A DNA stretch of 64,000 nucleotides from Brenneria populi (lineage in GTDB: Bacteria > Pseudomonadota > Gammaproteobacteria > Enterobacterales > Enterobacteriaceae): the NCBI RefSeq assembly GCF_036016195.1, contig NZ_JAYWTM010000001.1:248001-312000 (forward strand), read 5' to 3'. How positions within the stretch are numbered: the first letter of the stretch is position 1; each line of letters begins with the position of its first letter. Below, in pieces: positions 24,346 through 33,367 of the stretch. Made by a program: the position numbers and the translations under genes. The notes under the pieces are model-generated. The model saw nothing but the letters and a program-made list of their open reading frames with translations, had not been told where the DNA came from and searched no databases.

Positions 24346-24979
24346 CCGTTATACGCAGGCGTTGATCGATACGCTGACCATGGTCGGCGTATCCGGGCTT
24401 ATCGCCTTTTTGGCCGGCGTTCCGCTGGCGGTGATGCTGATCGTCACCGCCCCGGGCGGTTTTCTGGCGTCTCCCCGCTTCAACCGCATTGTCGGCGGCG
24501 TTATCAATGGATTTCGCGCCACGCCGTTTATCGTGCTGCTGGTGGCGCTGATTCCGTTTACCCGCTGGGTGACGGGCACCACCATCGGCGTTTGGGCGGC
24601 CATCGTGCCGATGGCGATCGGCGCGACGCCATTTTTCGCGCGTATCGTCGAAGTCAATCTGCGCGAGGTCGATCCGGGACTGATCGAAGCCGCGCAGGCG
24701 ATGGGCTGCAAGAAGTGGGATATTGTGTGGCATGTCTATTTGTCCGAAGCGCTGCCGGGCATCGTCGGCGGTTTTACCATCACGCTGGTGGCGCTGATTA
24801 GTTCGTCGGCGATGGCGGGCGCCGTGGGGGCGGGCGGTCTGGGAGATCTGGCGATCCGCTATGGCTATCAGCGGTTTGACACCCAGGTGATGGCCATCGT
24901 CATCGCCGTGCTGATCGCGATGGTTACCGTGGTGCAACTGACCGGCGACCGCTATGCGCGCCGGCTGAGAAACCGCTGA
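24317..24979 (+). CDS. MetI-like ABC transporter permease
   Basis: This 220-residue inner-membrane permease has about five hydrophobic segments and the EAA-type loop 'EAAQAMGCKKWDIVWHVYL' that contacts MetN. 'SSSAMAGAVGAGGLGDLAIRYGYQRF' corresponds to a conserved MetI segment. Its start lies inside the ATPase gene (29-base overlap), indicating strict co-translation. Length agrees with E. coli MetI (217). Confidence 0.92.
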   Translation: MSLSLTIPFDRYTQALIDTLTMVGVSGLIAFLAGVPLAVMLIVTAPGGFLASPRFNRIVGGVINGFRATPFIVLLVALIPFTRWVTGTTIGVWAAIVPMAIGATPFFARIVEVNLREVDPGLIEAAQAMGCKKWDIVWHVYLSEALPGIVGGFTITLVALISSSAMAGAVGAGGLGDLAIRYGYQRFDTQVMAIVIAVLIAMVTVVQLTGDRYARRLRNR

Positions 24980-24991
24980 TAGCGCGAACTG

Positions 24992-25017
24992 CGCCCGGCG
25001 AGCGTCAACGCCGGGCG
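24992..25017. terminator. Bidirectional terminator between metI-like and ssuC-like genes
   Basis: A perfect 9-bp GC-rich inverted repeat (24992-25000 with 25009-25017), loop AGCGTCAA, lies 12 bases after the permease stop and 30 bases from the stop of the convergent gene. Flanking AA and TT add weak extension. It fits a shared terminator. Confidence 0.6.
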
Positions 25018-25046
25018 TTCCCGCCGACCGCTCTGTCATCCCCGCT

Positions 25047-25913
25047 TCAGCGCTGCATTCCCCAGCGTCTGATGGTGACGCGCTCAATCGTGGCGAAAAT
25101 CAGCGTCTCCACCAGCAGGCCGATAATGATGACCGACGCCAGACCGGCGAAAACCCGGTCGGTATACAGCTCGTTGCGGTTTTGGAAAATATACCAGCCC
25201 AAGCCCCCTTGACCGCTTGACGCGCCGAACACCAGCTCGGCGGCGATCAGGGTGCGCCAGGCAAAGGCCCAGCCGATCTTCAGCCCGGAAAGGATCGACG
25301 GCAGCGCGGCCGGTATCAGGATATGCCACACGTAGCGCAGCCCGCTCAACCCGTAGTTGCGCCCGGTCATGCGCAGCGTATCGGACACCCCCAGGAAGCC
25401 GGAATAGGTGTTGAGCGCCATCGGCCACAGCACGGAATGGATAAGCACGAAGATCAGGCTATTGGTTCCCAGCCCGAACCAGAGCAGCGCCAGCGGCAGC
25501 AGGGCGATGGCCGGCAGCGGATTCAGCATTGAGGTCAGGGTGGAGAGCAGATCGCGCCCCAGCCGGGTGGAGACGGCCAGCGCGCTGAGCGCCAGCGCCA
25601 GGGCGGTGCCGATAACATAGCCTTTAATCAGCGTGCCGATGGAGATGGCGATTTTGGCGGGCAGTTCGCCGTTGCGCATATCGTCGATAAAGGCGGCCGC
25701 CGCCTGGGTGAAGGAAGGCAGCAGCAAATCGTTGTTTTGCCAGCGCGCCGCCGCTTCCCATAGCAGCGCCAGCACCGCCAGCAGCACGGTTTTGCGTATC
25801 GCGCCGATGTTCCACAGGCGGTTGAGCAGCGGCAGCGGTTGGGCGACTCTGGCGTCGCTCAGCGGCGCCAGATCTCTTAGATACTCCGGTCGAACGGGGG
25901 GAAGTTGACTCAT
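25047..25913 (-). CDS. SsuC/TauC-type ABC transporter permease
   Basis: This 288-residue permease for sulfonate/nitrate/taurine-type importers has about six membrane segments. The typical central part reads 'LNPLPAIALLPLALLWFGLG' and the ATPase-contact loop is 'RNYGLSGLRYVWHILIP'. The start at 25913 (MSQLPP) is preferred over an upstream in-frame start because AAGG is suitably placed before it. It is last in the operon after the binding protein and ATPase genes; the substrate is unknown but organosulfur compounds fit the surroundings. Confidence 0.88.
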   Translation of the reverse strand: MSQLPPVRPEYLRDLAPLSDARVAQPLPLLNRLWNIGAIRKTVLLAVLALLWEAAARWQNNDLLLPSFTQAAAAFIDDMRNGELPAKIAISIGTLIKGYVIGTALALALSALAVSTRLGRDLLSTLTSMLNPLPAIALLPLALLWFGLGTNSLIFVLIHSVLWPMALNTYSGFLGVSDTLRMTGRNYGLSGLRYVWHILIPAALPSILSGLKIGWAFAWRTLIAAELVFGASSGQGGLGWYIFQNRNELYTDRVFAGLASVIIIGLLVETLIFATIERVTIRRWGMQR

Positions 25914-25948
25914 GATAAAACCTTTTTCCGTATGACAAAGCGAAGGGA

Positions 25949-26824
25949 TCAACCGGTATGTTGACCCGCCAGGGAACGGTGCGGCACGGGAGCCGGGCCG
26001 GGTGCGGCCGGCTGCGTCTCCACCGGATGGCCCGTTGGAAACAGCAGGTCGTGAATACGCCGCGCCGCGGCCTGAAATTCGACGCCGCCTTCATCGTTAT
26101 GGGCGAATTGATGGCTATTGAGCTCGGCGCGCACTCGCCCCGGGTGCGGCGAAAGCAGCAAAATCCGGTTGCCGACCACCAGCGCCTCCTCGATGGAGTG
26201 GGTAACGAACAGCAGGGTAAAGCGGACCTCTTCCCACAGTTCCAGCAGCTCTTGCTGCATTTTGCGCCGGGTCAGCGCATCCAGCGCGGCGAAGGGTTCA
26301 TCCATCAGCAGGACCTTGGGCTTCATCGCCAGCGCGCGGGCGATGGCCACCCGCTGCTTCATTCCGCCGGACAGCGTGTGCGGCCAGGCGTGGGCGAAAT
26401 CCGCCAAACCGACCTTTTCCAGATAGTACATCGCCTGATCCCGCGCTTCGCCGGCGGAGAGCCTGCCGGTGACCCGCAGCGGGAATTGGGTATTTTCCAG
26501 CACGGTTTTCCACGGCGGGAGCTGGTCGAACTCCTGAAACACCATCATCCGTTCCGGGCCGGGTTTGGCGATCGCTTTCCCTTCCAGCAGAATACGTCCG
26601 CCGACCGGCGGCAGAAAACCGCCCACGGCCTTCAGCAGGCTGGATTTGCCGCAGCCGGAGGGGCCGAGCAGAATAAAGCGTTCGGCGGGAAAAATATCAA
26701 AACTCACGTCGTCGGTGGCGCGCACCCGGCGTTCGCGAGTGGCGTATTCCAGGCTGACCCCCTGCACCTGCAGCAAGGGCAAGGGCGGCTGGACGTCGGC
26801 GGAGTGTAATGGCTGAAAAGACAT
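25949..26824 (-). CDS. SsuB/TauB-type ABC transporter ATPase
   Basis: The 291-residue ATPase has Walker A GPSGCGKSS (about 63-71), the Q-loop 'VFQEFDQLPPWKTV', signature 'LSGGMKQRV' and Walker B 'VLLMDEPFAALD'. These match the nitrate/sulfonate/taurine class. The start at 26824 is supported by GAGGGGAAAA just upstream; a longer frame exists but its extra 30 residues are basic and unlike the family. It couples ATP hydrolysis to the permease encoded downstream. Confidence 0.9.
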   Translation of the reverse strand: MSFQPLHSADVQPPLPLLQVQGVSLEYATRERRVRATDDVSFDIFPAERFILLGPSGCGKSSLLKAVGGFLPPVGGRILLEGKAIAKPGPERMMVFQEFDQLPPWKTVLENTQFPLRVTGRLSAGEARDQAMYYLEKVGLADFAHAWPHTLSGGMKQRVAIARALAMKPKVLLMDEPFAALDALTRRKMQQELLELWEEVRFTLLFVTHSIEEALVVGNRILLLSPHPGRVRAELNSHQFAHNDEGGVEFQAAARRIHDLLFPTGHPVETQPAAPGPAPVPHRSLAGQHTG

Positions 26825-26917
26825 GATTTTCCCCTCTCGTTGTAATCGAAAAGCCGCGTTCAGGCGACGGCGCAGCCGGCAGCGATTGCCGGCCTGGCGT
26901 TGCCGCGGCGTCATGCA

Positions 26918-27973
26918 TCAGCTTCCCGATGCGACGTGCGGATCGTCAAAGAAGTAGTCCTTAACCGATTCGGGCTTGTGTTTAATCGCTCCCACGCGGT
27001 GCAGGAATTGCCCCAGCTGCAGGGTGTTTTGCGGGGTGATGCTGAATTTCGACTCGGGGCTTTTGAGAATCTCCAGCAGCAGCTTGCGGTCGATTTTGGA
27101 CTTAGTGATGCGGATAAACGCATCGGCCGCCGCTTCGGGATCATTGGCGCTAATGTCCGCCGCTTCGGCCAGCGCATTGACGAACACGCGGTAGGTGCGG
27201 GGATTCTCCTTGCGGAACTTCTCCGTGGTGTAGAGCACCACCGGCGAAGTGGGGCCGCCCTGAACGTCATAAGAGTTCAACACGATATGGGCGTTAGGAT
27301 TGCCCGCCAGCTCCTGTTCCTGGAAGGGCGCATTGCCGAAGTGGGCGGTGATTTCCGTGCCCGCGCTGATAATGGCCGCCGTGGCGTCGGGGTGAGGCAC
27401 CGCCACCTGGAGCTTATCGAGCCGGTTGTACTCCTTGTCTCCCCACAGCTTGGCCGAAGCCTGCTGCAGATAGCGGGACTGGACGGACACCCCGACCGCC
27501 GGCACGGCGATGCGATCTTTATCGGTGAAGTCGGCGATGGTTTTTACATTGGGATTGGTGCTGATCAAATAGTAAGGGAAGCTGCCGGTGGCGAGCACGG
27601 CGCGCACGTTCTGCCGGTCTTTGGTGCGATCCCAGAGCGTGAACAGCGGGCCGATGCCCGCGCCGGCGATATCCACCGATCCGGAGAGCAGCGCATCGTT
27701 AGCCGCCGCGCCGCCGGCGAGCTGGATATACTCCACTTTGAGATCCAATCCCTCGGCTTTTGCGTGTTTTTCAATCAGCTGCTTATCCTGCGCCACGTTA
27801 AGCAGCAGATAGACGATACCGAACTGCTGCGCGATACGCAGTTTCTCTTGCGCATAGGCCTGCATCGGCAGCGCCAGCGCCGATGCCAGCAGGCCTGCCG
27901 CCGAGGTTAGCGCAATCAGCCTGCGGGAAAGAAAACGGGTCGGGTTTAGCGCATTCTTACTTGTTTTTTGCAT
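26918..27973 (-). CDS. SsuA/TauA-type ABC transporter substrate-binding protein
   Basis: The 351-residue periplasmic protein has a long basic signal peptide (about residues 1-41, with twin Arg 'SRRLIA' and cleavage after AYA). 'AANDALLSGSVDIAGAGIGPLF' resembles the ligand-domain segment of the NMT1/SsuA fold. It is the first gene of a three-gene importer operon. Candidate ligands are sulfonates, taurine or related anions; the neighbouring cysteine and methionine genes favour a sulfur source. Confidence 0.88.
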   Translation of the reverse strand: MQKTSKNALNPTRFLSRRLIALTSAAGLLASALALPMQAYAQEKLRIAQQFGIVYLLLNVAQDKQLIEKHAKAEGLDLKVEYIQLAGGAAANDALLSGSVDIAGAGIGPLFTLWDRTKDRQNVRAVLATGSFPYYLISTNPNVKTIADFTDKDRIAVPAVGVSVQSRYLQQASAKLWGDKEYNRLDKLQVAVPHPDATAAIISAGTEITAHFGNAPFQEQELAGNPNAHIVLNSYDVQGGPTSPVVLYTTEKFRKENPRTYRVFVNALAEAADISANDPEAAADAFIRITKSKIDRKLLLEILKSPESKFSITPQNTLQLGQFLHRVGAIKHKPESVKDYFFDDPHVASGS

Positions 27974-28642
27974 ACATAGAGTCCATTAAAATGTGTGAAA
28001 TTCAATATGGCCAATCGGTAACGTTCGATTTAAAACCAGACGGAGTAACGCCGCGTAAAATATCCCGCATCGAATTGCTATCGTTTAATGAAAATAAAAC
28101 GGATAAATATTTCGATAAATAACCTAAGTTTCCCCATTTAGATTTAGTGATTTGATTAATTAAATATTATTGATTACATTAATTTAATATATTCCGCATC
28201 GGCGGAATGTAAGCCGCAGCATAAGCGCATCGTTTTTTTTGATAAAGCGCATTTTGTAATAAGCTATGTATAATTGTTATTTCATTGCGCGCAGCGGATT
28301 GCCGCCGGGCGTCGCTGATGATGCGATTCGCCGGCAGATGGCGCGGCGCGGGCGATCTGCTTTTTATCTTTTGCGAATTTTGGTTTTGCTTATCCATAAT
28401 TGATTGTTTGGCTCAGTAGCCATGATAATTATAGTGGTATTGCCAATGTCTTTTATCTCTCCATTCTTGTAAGTTTGGCGAATTTTATTTATCGCCGGAG
28501 AATTATTATTAATGTTGTTCGCGCCGATAATTGGGCGAGGATGATCGCCGCCGGCGGTGGCCGTTTGACATTTTATATTAAAAACCATCGCCTGATTTAA
28601 CGCGGCGGCAATATTGAATTAAAAATAAATGGTTAACAAAAA
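27974..28642. other. 669-base AT-rich divergent intergenic region
   Basis: The gap separates the ssuA-like gene (minus) from the SdhB-like pseudogene (plus). It is much more AT-rich than the coding DNA and must contain the importer promoter. A perfect 7-bp hairpin ATTCCGC-ATCG-GCGGAAT lies at 28191-28208. Frames of 66-79 codons on both strands lack ribosome-binding sites and family features; I see no convincing gene. Confidence 0.5.
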
Positions 28643-29254
28643 ATGGTTAGCGAAGAAAGAATATTGCGGGTAAAAATCGCGCGCGGCGAGCCGGGGATTA
28701 AGTATGCCGTTTATTCGGTCCCCCGGCGGGATAATCAAACGGTGCTCGATGTGGTTACGGAAATCCAGCAGCGGCAGGATCCCACGCTCTCTTACCGTTT
28801 TTCATGCCGGGTCGGCGTGTGCGGCTCTTGCGCGCTGATGGTCAACGGCAGACCGCGCTGGGCCTGCCGCACGCACGTCGGACGCGTGGCCGATGATAAA
28901 GGCGAGCTGGTGCTTGAGCCGTTGCGCAATCTGCCGCCCGTCAAGGATCTGGTGGTGGATATGCGCGAGTTTTTTATCAAATGGCGGCAGGCGGGCGGCG
29001 AATTCAGCGCCGGTCGCGGCAGGCAGCGGGAGCCGGCGCGCATCGATCCGCTGGACGCCCGCCGCCGCCTCGCCAGCGAGGCGATCGAGTGCATCAACTG
29101 CGGCATTTGCTATGCCGCCTGCGACGCGGTGGCCTGGGACGAGCGGCGCGCTGTCGCGTTTCGTGCTGGATACGATGATGGAAAACTGGCGCGCCGCCGG
29201 AGAAGACCGCCGGCCGATGTGCGCCGACACCGGGCTGCCGCGCTATTACATTAA
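28643..29254 (+). pseudogene. Truncated SdhB/FrdB-like iron-sulfur subunit gene
   Basis: The first ~165 codons encode an SdhB/FrdB-type electron-transfer subunit: a 2Fe-2S domain with 'SCRVGVCGSCALMVNG' and a later cysteine 'WACRTH', then the start of the second ferredoxin domain 'ECINCGICYAAC'. The next expected part, with the remaining cluster cysteines ('C..G..NCT..CPKG'), is missing. After about 29145 the frame reads arginine-rich nonsense while the +1-shifted frame becomes fumarase sequence, so a deletion has joined two genes. No flavoprotein partner gene is adjacent. A working enzyme is unlikely. Confidence 0.75.
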
Positions 29255-29981
29255 GTGGGGTAATAATGCCGCCGTCGACGCCGGTTTCGTCGGCGTGGAG
29301 CGCGCGCTGCGCCGCGCCACCGCGCGCGCGACCCGGGATATTCCCCTGCGCCCCAATCGCGTGCATCCGCTGTGGCGTACCGAGTTCAACAACAACGTCG
29401 GCATCAATGCGCCGGAAATCGACTGGTCGTTTGAGCCGGGTGCCGATTGGCTGGATATTACCACCGTGCACAAGGGCGGGCTGTTCGGCACTGATTACCG
29501 CATGCTGTTTCCCGGTGACGGCCTTGACGGCATTAAACGCTTCGCGCTGGATACGCTGATTGCGTTCGGCAAGCGCGGACTGGCCTGTCAGCCGGCTATC
29601 GTCGGCATCGGCATCGGCGGTTCGAAGGATACCTGCATGCAGCTCGGCAAGCAGGCCGCCTGCCTGCGGGTGGTGGGCGATCGCCATCCCGACGCGCGCA
29701 TCGCGGCGCTGGAGCTGGAAATTATGGCGCTGGGCAATGCGCTCGGCATCGGCGCCATGGGGCTGGAAGGGCGTTCGATGGTGGCGGATTGCCATATCGA
29801 AGTGGGCTACACCCATACCGGCGGCATGCCGGTCAGCCTGCACACCTTTTGCCTCGCTTCCCGCCGCGCCACGGCGCGCATCCATGCCGACGGTTCGGTC
29901 AGCTATCGTACCGACCCTGTTTGGTTCACCCCTTATCTGCGCCGGGAGAGTGTGGAATGGCCGGAAAATTTGACGAATTGA
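29154..29981 (+). pseudogene. 5'-truncated class I fumarate hydratase / tartrate dehydratase alpha gene
   Basis: From 29154 the frame encodes most of a TtdA/FumA-type alpha chain, a 4Fe-4S hydro-lyase. Three cysteines that fit the cluster are present: 'MCADTGLPRYY', 'GIGGSKDTCMQLG' and 'SLHTFCLASRR'. The first ~50 residues are lost in the deletion junction with the SdhB-like gene. Internal ATG codons at 29175 and 29178 could give a 268-residue product, but without a recognisable ribosome-binding site and lacking the N-terminal helices. The intact beta gene overlaps its end by 25 bases. Confidence 0.75.
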
Positions 29982-30637
29982 AAGTGGTTGAGCTGACGCT
30001 GCCGGTATCCGCCCGGAACCTGGCTAGGCTGGAAATCGGTACGGTGGTGTATCTTAGCGGCAATATTTACACCGCCCGCGAAGGCGTCTATCGCATGGTG
30101 TTGGACGAAGGGCGGCCGTTGCCGGTAGATTTACGCGCGCTCAGCCTGGTGAATTTCCACTGCTCGCCGGCCGCAGCGCCGGACGGCGTCGGCGGTTACC
30201 AGGTGGGCGCCGTTACCGCGACCGCCAGTTTCCGCTTTGCCCGCTGGATGGCAAGCTGGCTGTCGCTGACCGGCAGCAATATCGTGCTCGGCAAGGGCGG
30301 CATGCCGGCGGAGCAGTACCGGCAGGCGCTGGTTCCTGCGGGGGCGATCTACCTGACCACGGTGGGCTACGGCACCGGCGCGCTGCTGGGAAGGGGCATC
30401 CGGCGCGTTATCGATGTTCACTGGCTGGAGGATCTGGGCATCGCTCAGGCGATGTGGCTATTTGAAACGGCGCGCTTCGGCCCGTTTATCGTCGAAAGCG
30501 ATCTGCATGGCAACTCCCTGTTTGAACAGCATAATCGAATCATCAATGCCGGCATTGACGCATTATATCAGGGGCTGAAGCCGCCGACGCTGCATCGTTA
30601 CGGCGAAACCGACGATCGCCGGCGGGAGTTGATGTGA
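29957..30637 (+). CDS. Class I fumarate hydratase / tartrate dehydratase beta subunit
   Basis: This 226-residue protein matches the C-terminal (beta) half of iron-sulfur hydro-lyases such as TtdB or the FumA C-terminus. It shows 'LSGNIYTAREGVYRMVLDEG' split over its core motif 'YTAREGVYR', then 'TGSNIVLGKGGM' and 'HWLEDLGIAQAMW'. It needs an alpha chain to be active; the adjacent alpha gene is truncated, so function here is doubtful. ATG 29957 is inside the alpha reading frame, as usual for this pair. Confidence 0.82.
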   Translation: MAGKFDELKVVELTLPVSARNLARLEIGTVVYLSGNIYTAREGVYRMVLDEGRPLPVDLRALSLVNFHCSPAAAPDGVGGYQVGAVTATASFRFARWMASWLSLTGSNIVLGKGGMPAEQYRQALVPAGAIYLTTVGYGTGALLGRGIRRVIDVHWLEDLGIAQAMWLFETARFGPFIVESDLHGNSLFEQHNRIINAGIDALYQGLKPPTLHRYGETDDRRRELM

Positions 30638-31074
30638 AAAGCGGCGAAGCGCCGTAACCCGCCGGTCATCTTCGGGATAGCGTTCAGCGTCCCCGGTCGG
30701 CGCCGTCTTTACGCAAGCAGGCCATACACATCGCCATCCTGACGACCATATCGCCGGGCGGACGGCCATGCGGGAAAAACCGAGCAGATTATTGGGGCGC
30801 GACAGAGAAAAAGGGTTTTCTATGCTGGAAGCCGTTATATTAGCTCAGCCTGAGAAACGTTCGATAGTTTCTTAATCGATAGGTATTTTCTTTATTTATT
30901 TTTTAAGATATGTTGATGCCTGTGGAATTCATTTACTAAAAGGTTAGTTTGTTAATAATTATATTTTCGGTATGCCGATTTTATTTTTTTAAGAGTGTTC
31001 TTATTTGAGTTTTTCATTAATTGTAGATATTAGTTTGGCATGGGATAATGAATTTATTAGGACGATGTTTTTTT
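30638..31074. other. 437-base intergenic region before the LysR gene
   Basis: The left part is GC-rich with a small hairpin just after the beta-subunit stop (CGGCG-AAG-CGCCG near 30645); the right part, from about 30830, is very AT-rich. A candidate promoter for the LysR gene lies at its right end (31005-31033). No coding frame in it is convincing. Confidence 0.5.
31005..31033 (+). promoter_or_regulatory. Candidate sigma-70 promoter for the LysR gene
   Basis: TTGAGT (31005-31010) and TATTAG (31028-31033) are separated by 17 bases, each matching four of six consensus positions. Transcription would begin near 31040, which leaves too little leader for the ATG at 31048 and so supports the ATG at 31075. 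Confidence 0.4.
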
Positions 31075-31989
31075 ATGGAACGATTGAGAATGCCACCGCT
31101 ATATGCATTAAAAGCTTTTGAAGCCGCCTCCCGGCACTTATCATTTACGCAGGCGGCGAATGAGTTGTCGATTACGCAAAGCGCTATTAGTAAGCATATT
31201 CATACGCTTGAAAGCTTTTTTGGCCGCAGATTATTTAAACGTATGGGGCCTAAAGTTATATTAACCCATGAGGGGGAATGTTTTGCCAAAGAAATTCAAC
31301 CGATTTTTACATCGCTATGCGTTGCATGCAAAAATTTTTCCAGCGAAAGCGATAAGTTGCATATCAAAGCGCCGATAACCTTTTCGTTGCGCTGGCTTAT
31401 TGCGATACTAAATAAATTTCACAGCGAAAAAAAACATCCCCGTGTAAAAATAGATAATAACAGTATTAATTCTAATGTTGTTGATTTTAATATAGATAGT
31501 TATGACGGCGCCATTCAGTTCGGCAAAGGGGATTTTCCTGGGGTCTCGGGAGCCACCCGGTTGCTTGACGAGTGGCTTATCCCGGTTTGCTCACCTGATT
31601 TTTTATCGAAAAAGGATATAAAAAATACCGGCGTCGATCTGTTATATTCTATCTTCCAAGAAAATAACTGGTTTAATTGGTGTGAAAAGGCTCATAGAGA
31701 AGAAAGAGTAAAAATTGTTAATAGATATGAATTCTATACAATAGAATCTGCCATTAGCGCTGCTGTTCAGGGGTTTGGGATCGCTACCGTCGATATCAAT
31801 ATGGTGAGAAGGGAAATCGAAAATGGCACTCTGGTTTTTCCCTTCAATGTCGTCGTCAGAACAGGGTATGCTTATTATTTTGTTTGGCCTGAAAAAAGCG
31901 CAAATAATAGAAGCATCTCTTTACTGAATGATTACATAAAAAAATCACTTATTGAGTGGCAAGCTGAGGGGGTGAAATATATCGGATGA
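31075..31989 (+). CDS. LysR-family transcriptional regulator (GcvA-like)
   Basis: This 304-residue regulator has an N-terminal winged helix-turn-helix 'LSFTQAANELSITQSAISKHI' (read as the parts 'SFTQAANELSITQSAI' and 'SKHIHTLE') and a C-terminal periplasmic-binding-like effector domain. The opening 'RMPPLYALKAFEAASRHLSF' is the GcvA-group pattern. The gene is clearly more AT-rich than its neighbours, with frequent AAA, ATA and AAT codons, suggesting separate acquisition. It is convergent with phnP. It could regulate the phn/pepM block, but LysR genes usually sit divergent from targets, so this is unproven. Confidence 0.85.
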   Translation: MERLRMPPLYALKAFEAASRHLSFTQAANELSITQSAISKHIHTLESFFGRRLFKRMGPKVILTHEGECFAKEIQPIFTSLCVACKNFSSESDKLHIKAPITFSLRWLIAILNKFHSEKKHPRVKIDNNSINSNVVDFNIDSYDGAIQFGKGDFPGVSGATRLLDEWLIPVCSPDFLSKKDIKNTGVDLLYSIFQENNWFNWCEKAHREERVKIVNRYEFYTIESAISAAVQGFGIATVDINMVRREIENGTLVFPFNVVVRTGYAYYFVWPEKSANNRSISLLNDYIKKSLIEWQAEGVKYIG

Positions 31990-32028
31990 ATAATCCCACT
32001 CTCCTTTAATGGTCCTGTTTTAGGAGGG

Positions 32029-32793
32029 TTAGATAAAATAAATCACCTGATTATCTTGCGCGACCTCTATGCTTTCCGGCAGCTTATTCAGCATTAACCA
32101 TTCATCAAGCGTGTGATCGATATGGGTTAGCAACATTCTTTGCGGATGCAGGGAGCGGTATAATTCGATTACCTCGTTTATATGGTTATGATTTTTCCCT
32201 GCGCCGGGCGGATAGGTGCAATCGATAATCAGGCAGTTGATCTTTTGACCGCATAAATAATGACAGGTATTTTCCGGCAGCCCCTTGGTGTCGGTAAGGT
32301 AGGCCACCCTGATGTCCCGCCAGGCGATAAGATAACCGTAAGTGAGTCGGGAATGGTTAAGCTCAACGGGCGTCACCTCCATCCGCCCCATCCGGTACGC
32401 TTTGAACGGCTGTTCCAGAAAGCGGAAATCCAGTATGCCCGGATGTTTGTACAAATCGTCGCAGCCCATCGGGTCGGGCGGCGAAAATACCTGGATGGCT
32501 TCCCCTTTTCCCCAGCGTAAGGGGAAGAGTCCGTGGACATGGTCCATGTGGTAGTGCGTGAGCAGAATTCGCCGTAGCTCGTCAGGCTGAAAGCGTTGCG
32601 ATAGATCGCTCAGCCCGGCATCGAGCAAGGTGAGTTCGCCTTCGCATGCGATCAAGGCGCTGCAGGGGCCGCGGCGATATTTTTTCGCTGTGCGCGCCCG
32701 CCGGCAGGCGGGGCATTGACAGCCAAAGAGGGGCGCGGCGTGAACGCCCCCGGTACCGGTAAATGTTAATGAGAACGTCGGCGAGTTACTCAT
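32029..32793 (-). CDS. phnP: Phosphoribosyl 1,2-cyclic phosphate phosphodiesterase PhnP
   Basis: The 254-residue metallo-beta-lactamase-fold enzyme opens 5-phosphoribosyl 1,2-cyclic phosphate, the product of C-P bond cleavage. Visible motifs are the zinc-structural cysteines 'FGCQCPACRRA' (about 24-34), the metal site 'THYHMDHVHG' (about 79-88), 'YLTDTKGLP' and a late histidine 'LTHIDHTLDEW'. Length agrees with E. coli PhnP (252). It is the last gene of the C-P lyase operon and overlaps phnN by 8 bases. Confidence 0.95.
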   Translation of the reverse strand: MSNSPTFSLTFTGTGGVHAAPLFGCQCPACRRARTAKKYRRGPCSALIACEGELTLLDAGLSDLSQRFQPDELRRILLTHYHMDHVHGLFPLRWGKGEAIQVFSPPDPMGCDDLYKHPGILDFRFLEQPFKAYRMGRMEVTPVELNHSRLTYGYLIAWRDIRVAYLTDTKGLPENTCHYLCGQKINCLIIDCTYPPGAGKNHNHINEVIELYRSLHPQRMLLTHIDHTLDEWLMLNKLPESIEVAQDNQVIYFI

Positions 32794-33367
32794 AGGATGC
32801 TCCTCCTGCCGGGCTGGCGTTCGCGGCCCGATTATTTATCAATCGCCAGAAGGCGGCGGCGGTCTGCTCCAATGCGTCGGTATTGGGCAGGCGCGGGCAG
32901 TCTGCCGGCACCGCCGACTGGTAGTTTTCCGTGCGCCGCAGGCGCTCCTCAATCTGCTGGTCATTCTCTCGTCCGCGCTTTCTTAGTCGCTGTTTCAATA
33001 TGTTTTGCGGAACGGTCAGGCAGATCGGAAACAGGCGCGCGCCATAGCGTTTGCTTGCTTCCGGCAAATAGGCGCGCGATCCGTTAACGACCACATCAAT
33101 GTTTTTTGCCAGCCAGACGTCGACTTCAATACCGACGCCATAATGCAGTTGATGGGCTTGCCAGGCGAGGCAAAATAACCCGTGACGGCGACGAAACCAG
33201 AACTCCCGTTCGCTTAAGGCGATATGATTTTCATCGCCCGACGAGGCCGGGCGGGTGATATAGCGATGGGCGATTAACGCGTTTCCCGTATCCGATGTGC
33301 GCAGGGCGTCCAGCAGGCTGTCTTTGCCGCAACCGGAAGCGCCGATCAGATAAATCAGTCTGGCCAT
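32786..33367 (-). CDS. phnN: Ribose 1,5-bisphosphate phosphokinase PhnN
   Basis: The 193-residue guanylate-kinase-like enzyme phosphorylates ribose 1,5-bisphosphate to PRPP, returning the sugar of the C-P lyase pathway to metabolism. The P-loop GASGCGKDS is at residues 9-17, and the 'YITRPASSGDENH' loop is typical. Length matches the family (about 185). It overlaps phnM by 1 base and phnP by 8 bases. Confidence 0.95.
   Translation of the reverse strand: MARLIYLIGASGCGKDSLLDALRTSDTGNALIAHRYITRPASSGDENHIALSEREFWFRRRHGLFCLAWQAHQLHYGVGIEVDVWLAKNIDVVVNGSRAYLPEASKRYGARLFPICLTVPQNILKQRLRKRGRENDQQIEERLRRTENYQSAVPADCPRLPNTDALEQTAAAFWRLINNRAANASPAGGASYE

Noticed and set aside
28364..28600. Two overlapping small frames (66 and 74 codons) on opposite strands
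   Set aside because: Both lie in AT-rich intergenic DNA without ribosome-binding sites or recognisable motifs.
30563..30769. 68-codon minus-strand frame after the fumarase beta gene
   Set aside because: It overlaps the end of the real beta gene and has no start signal or domain.
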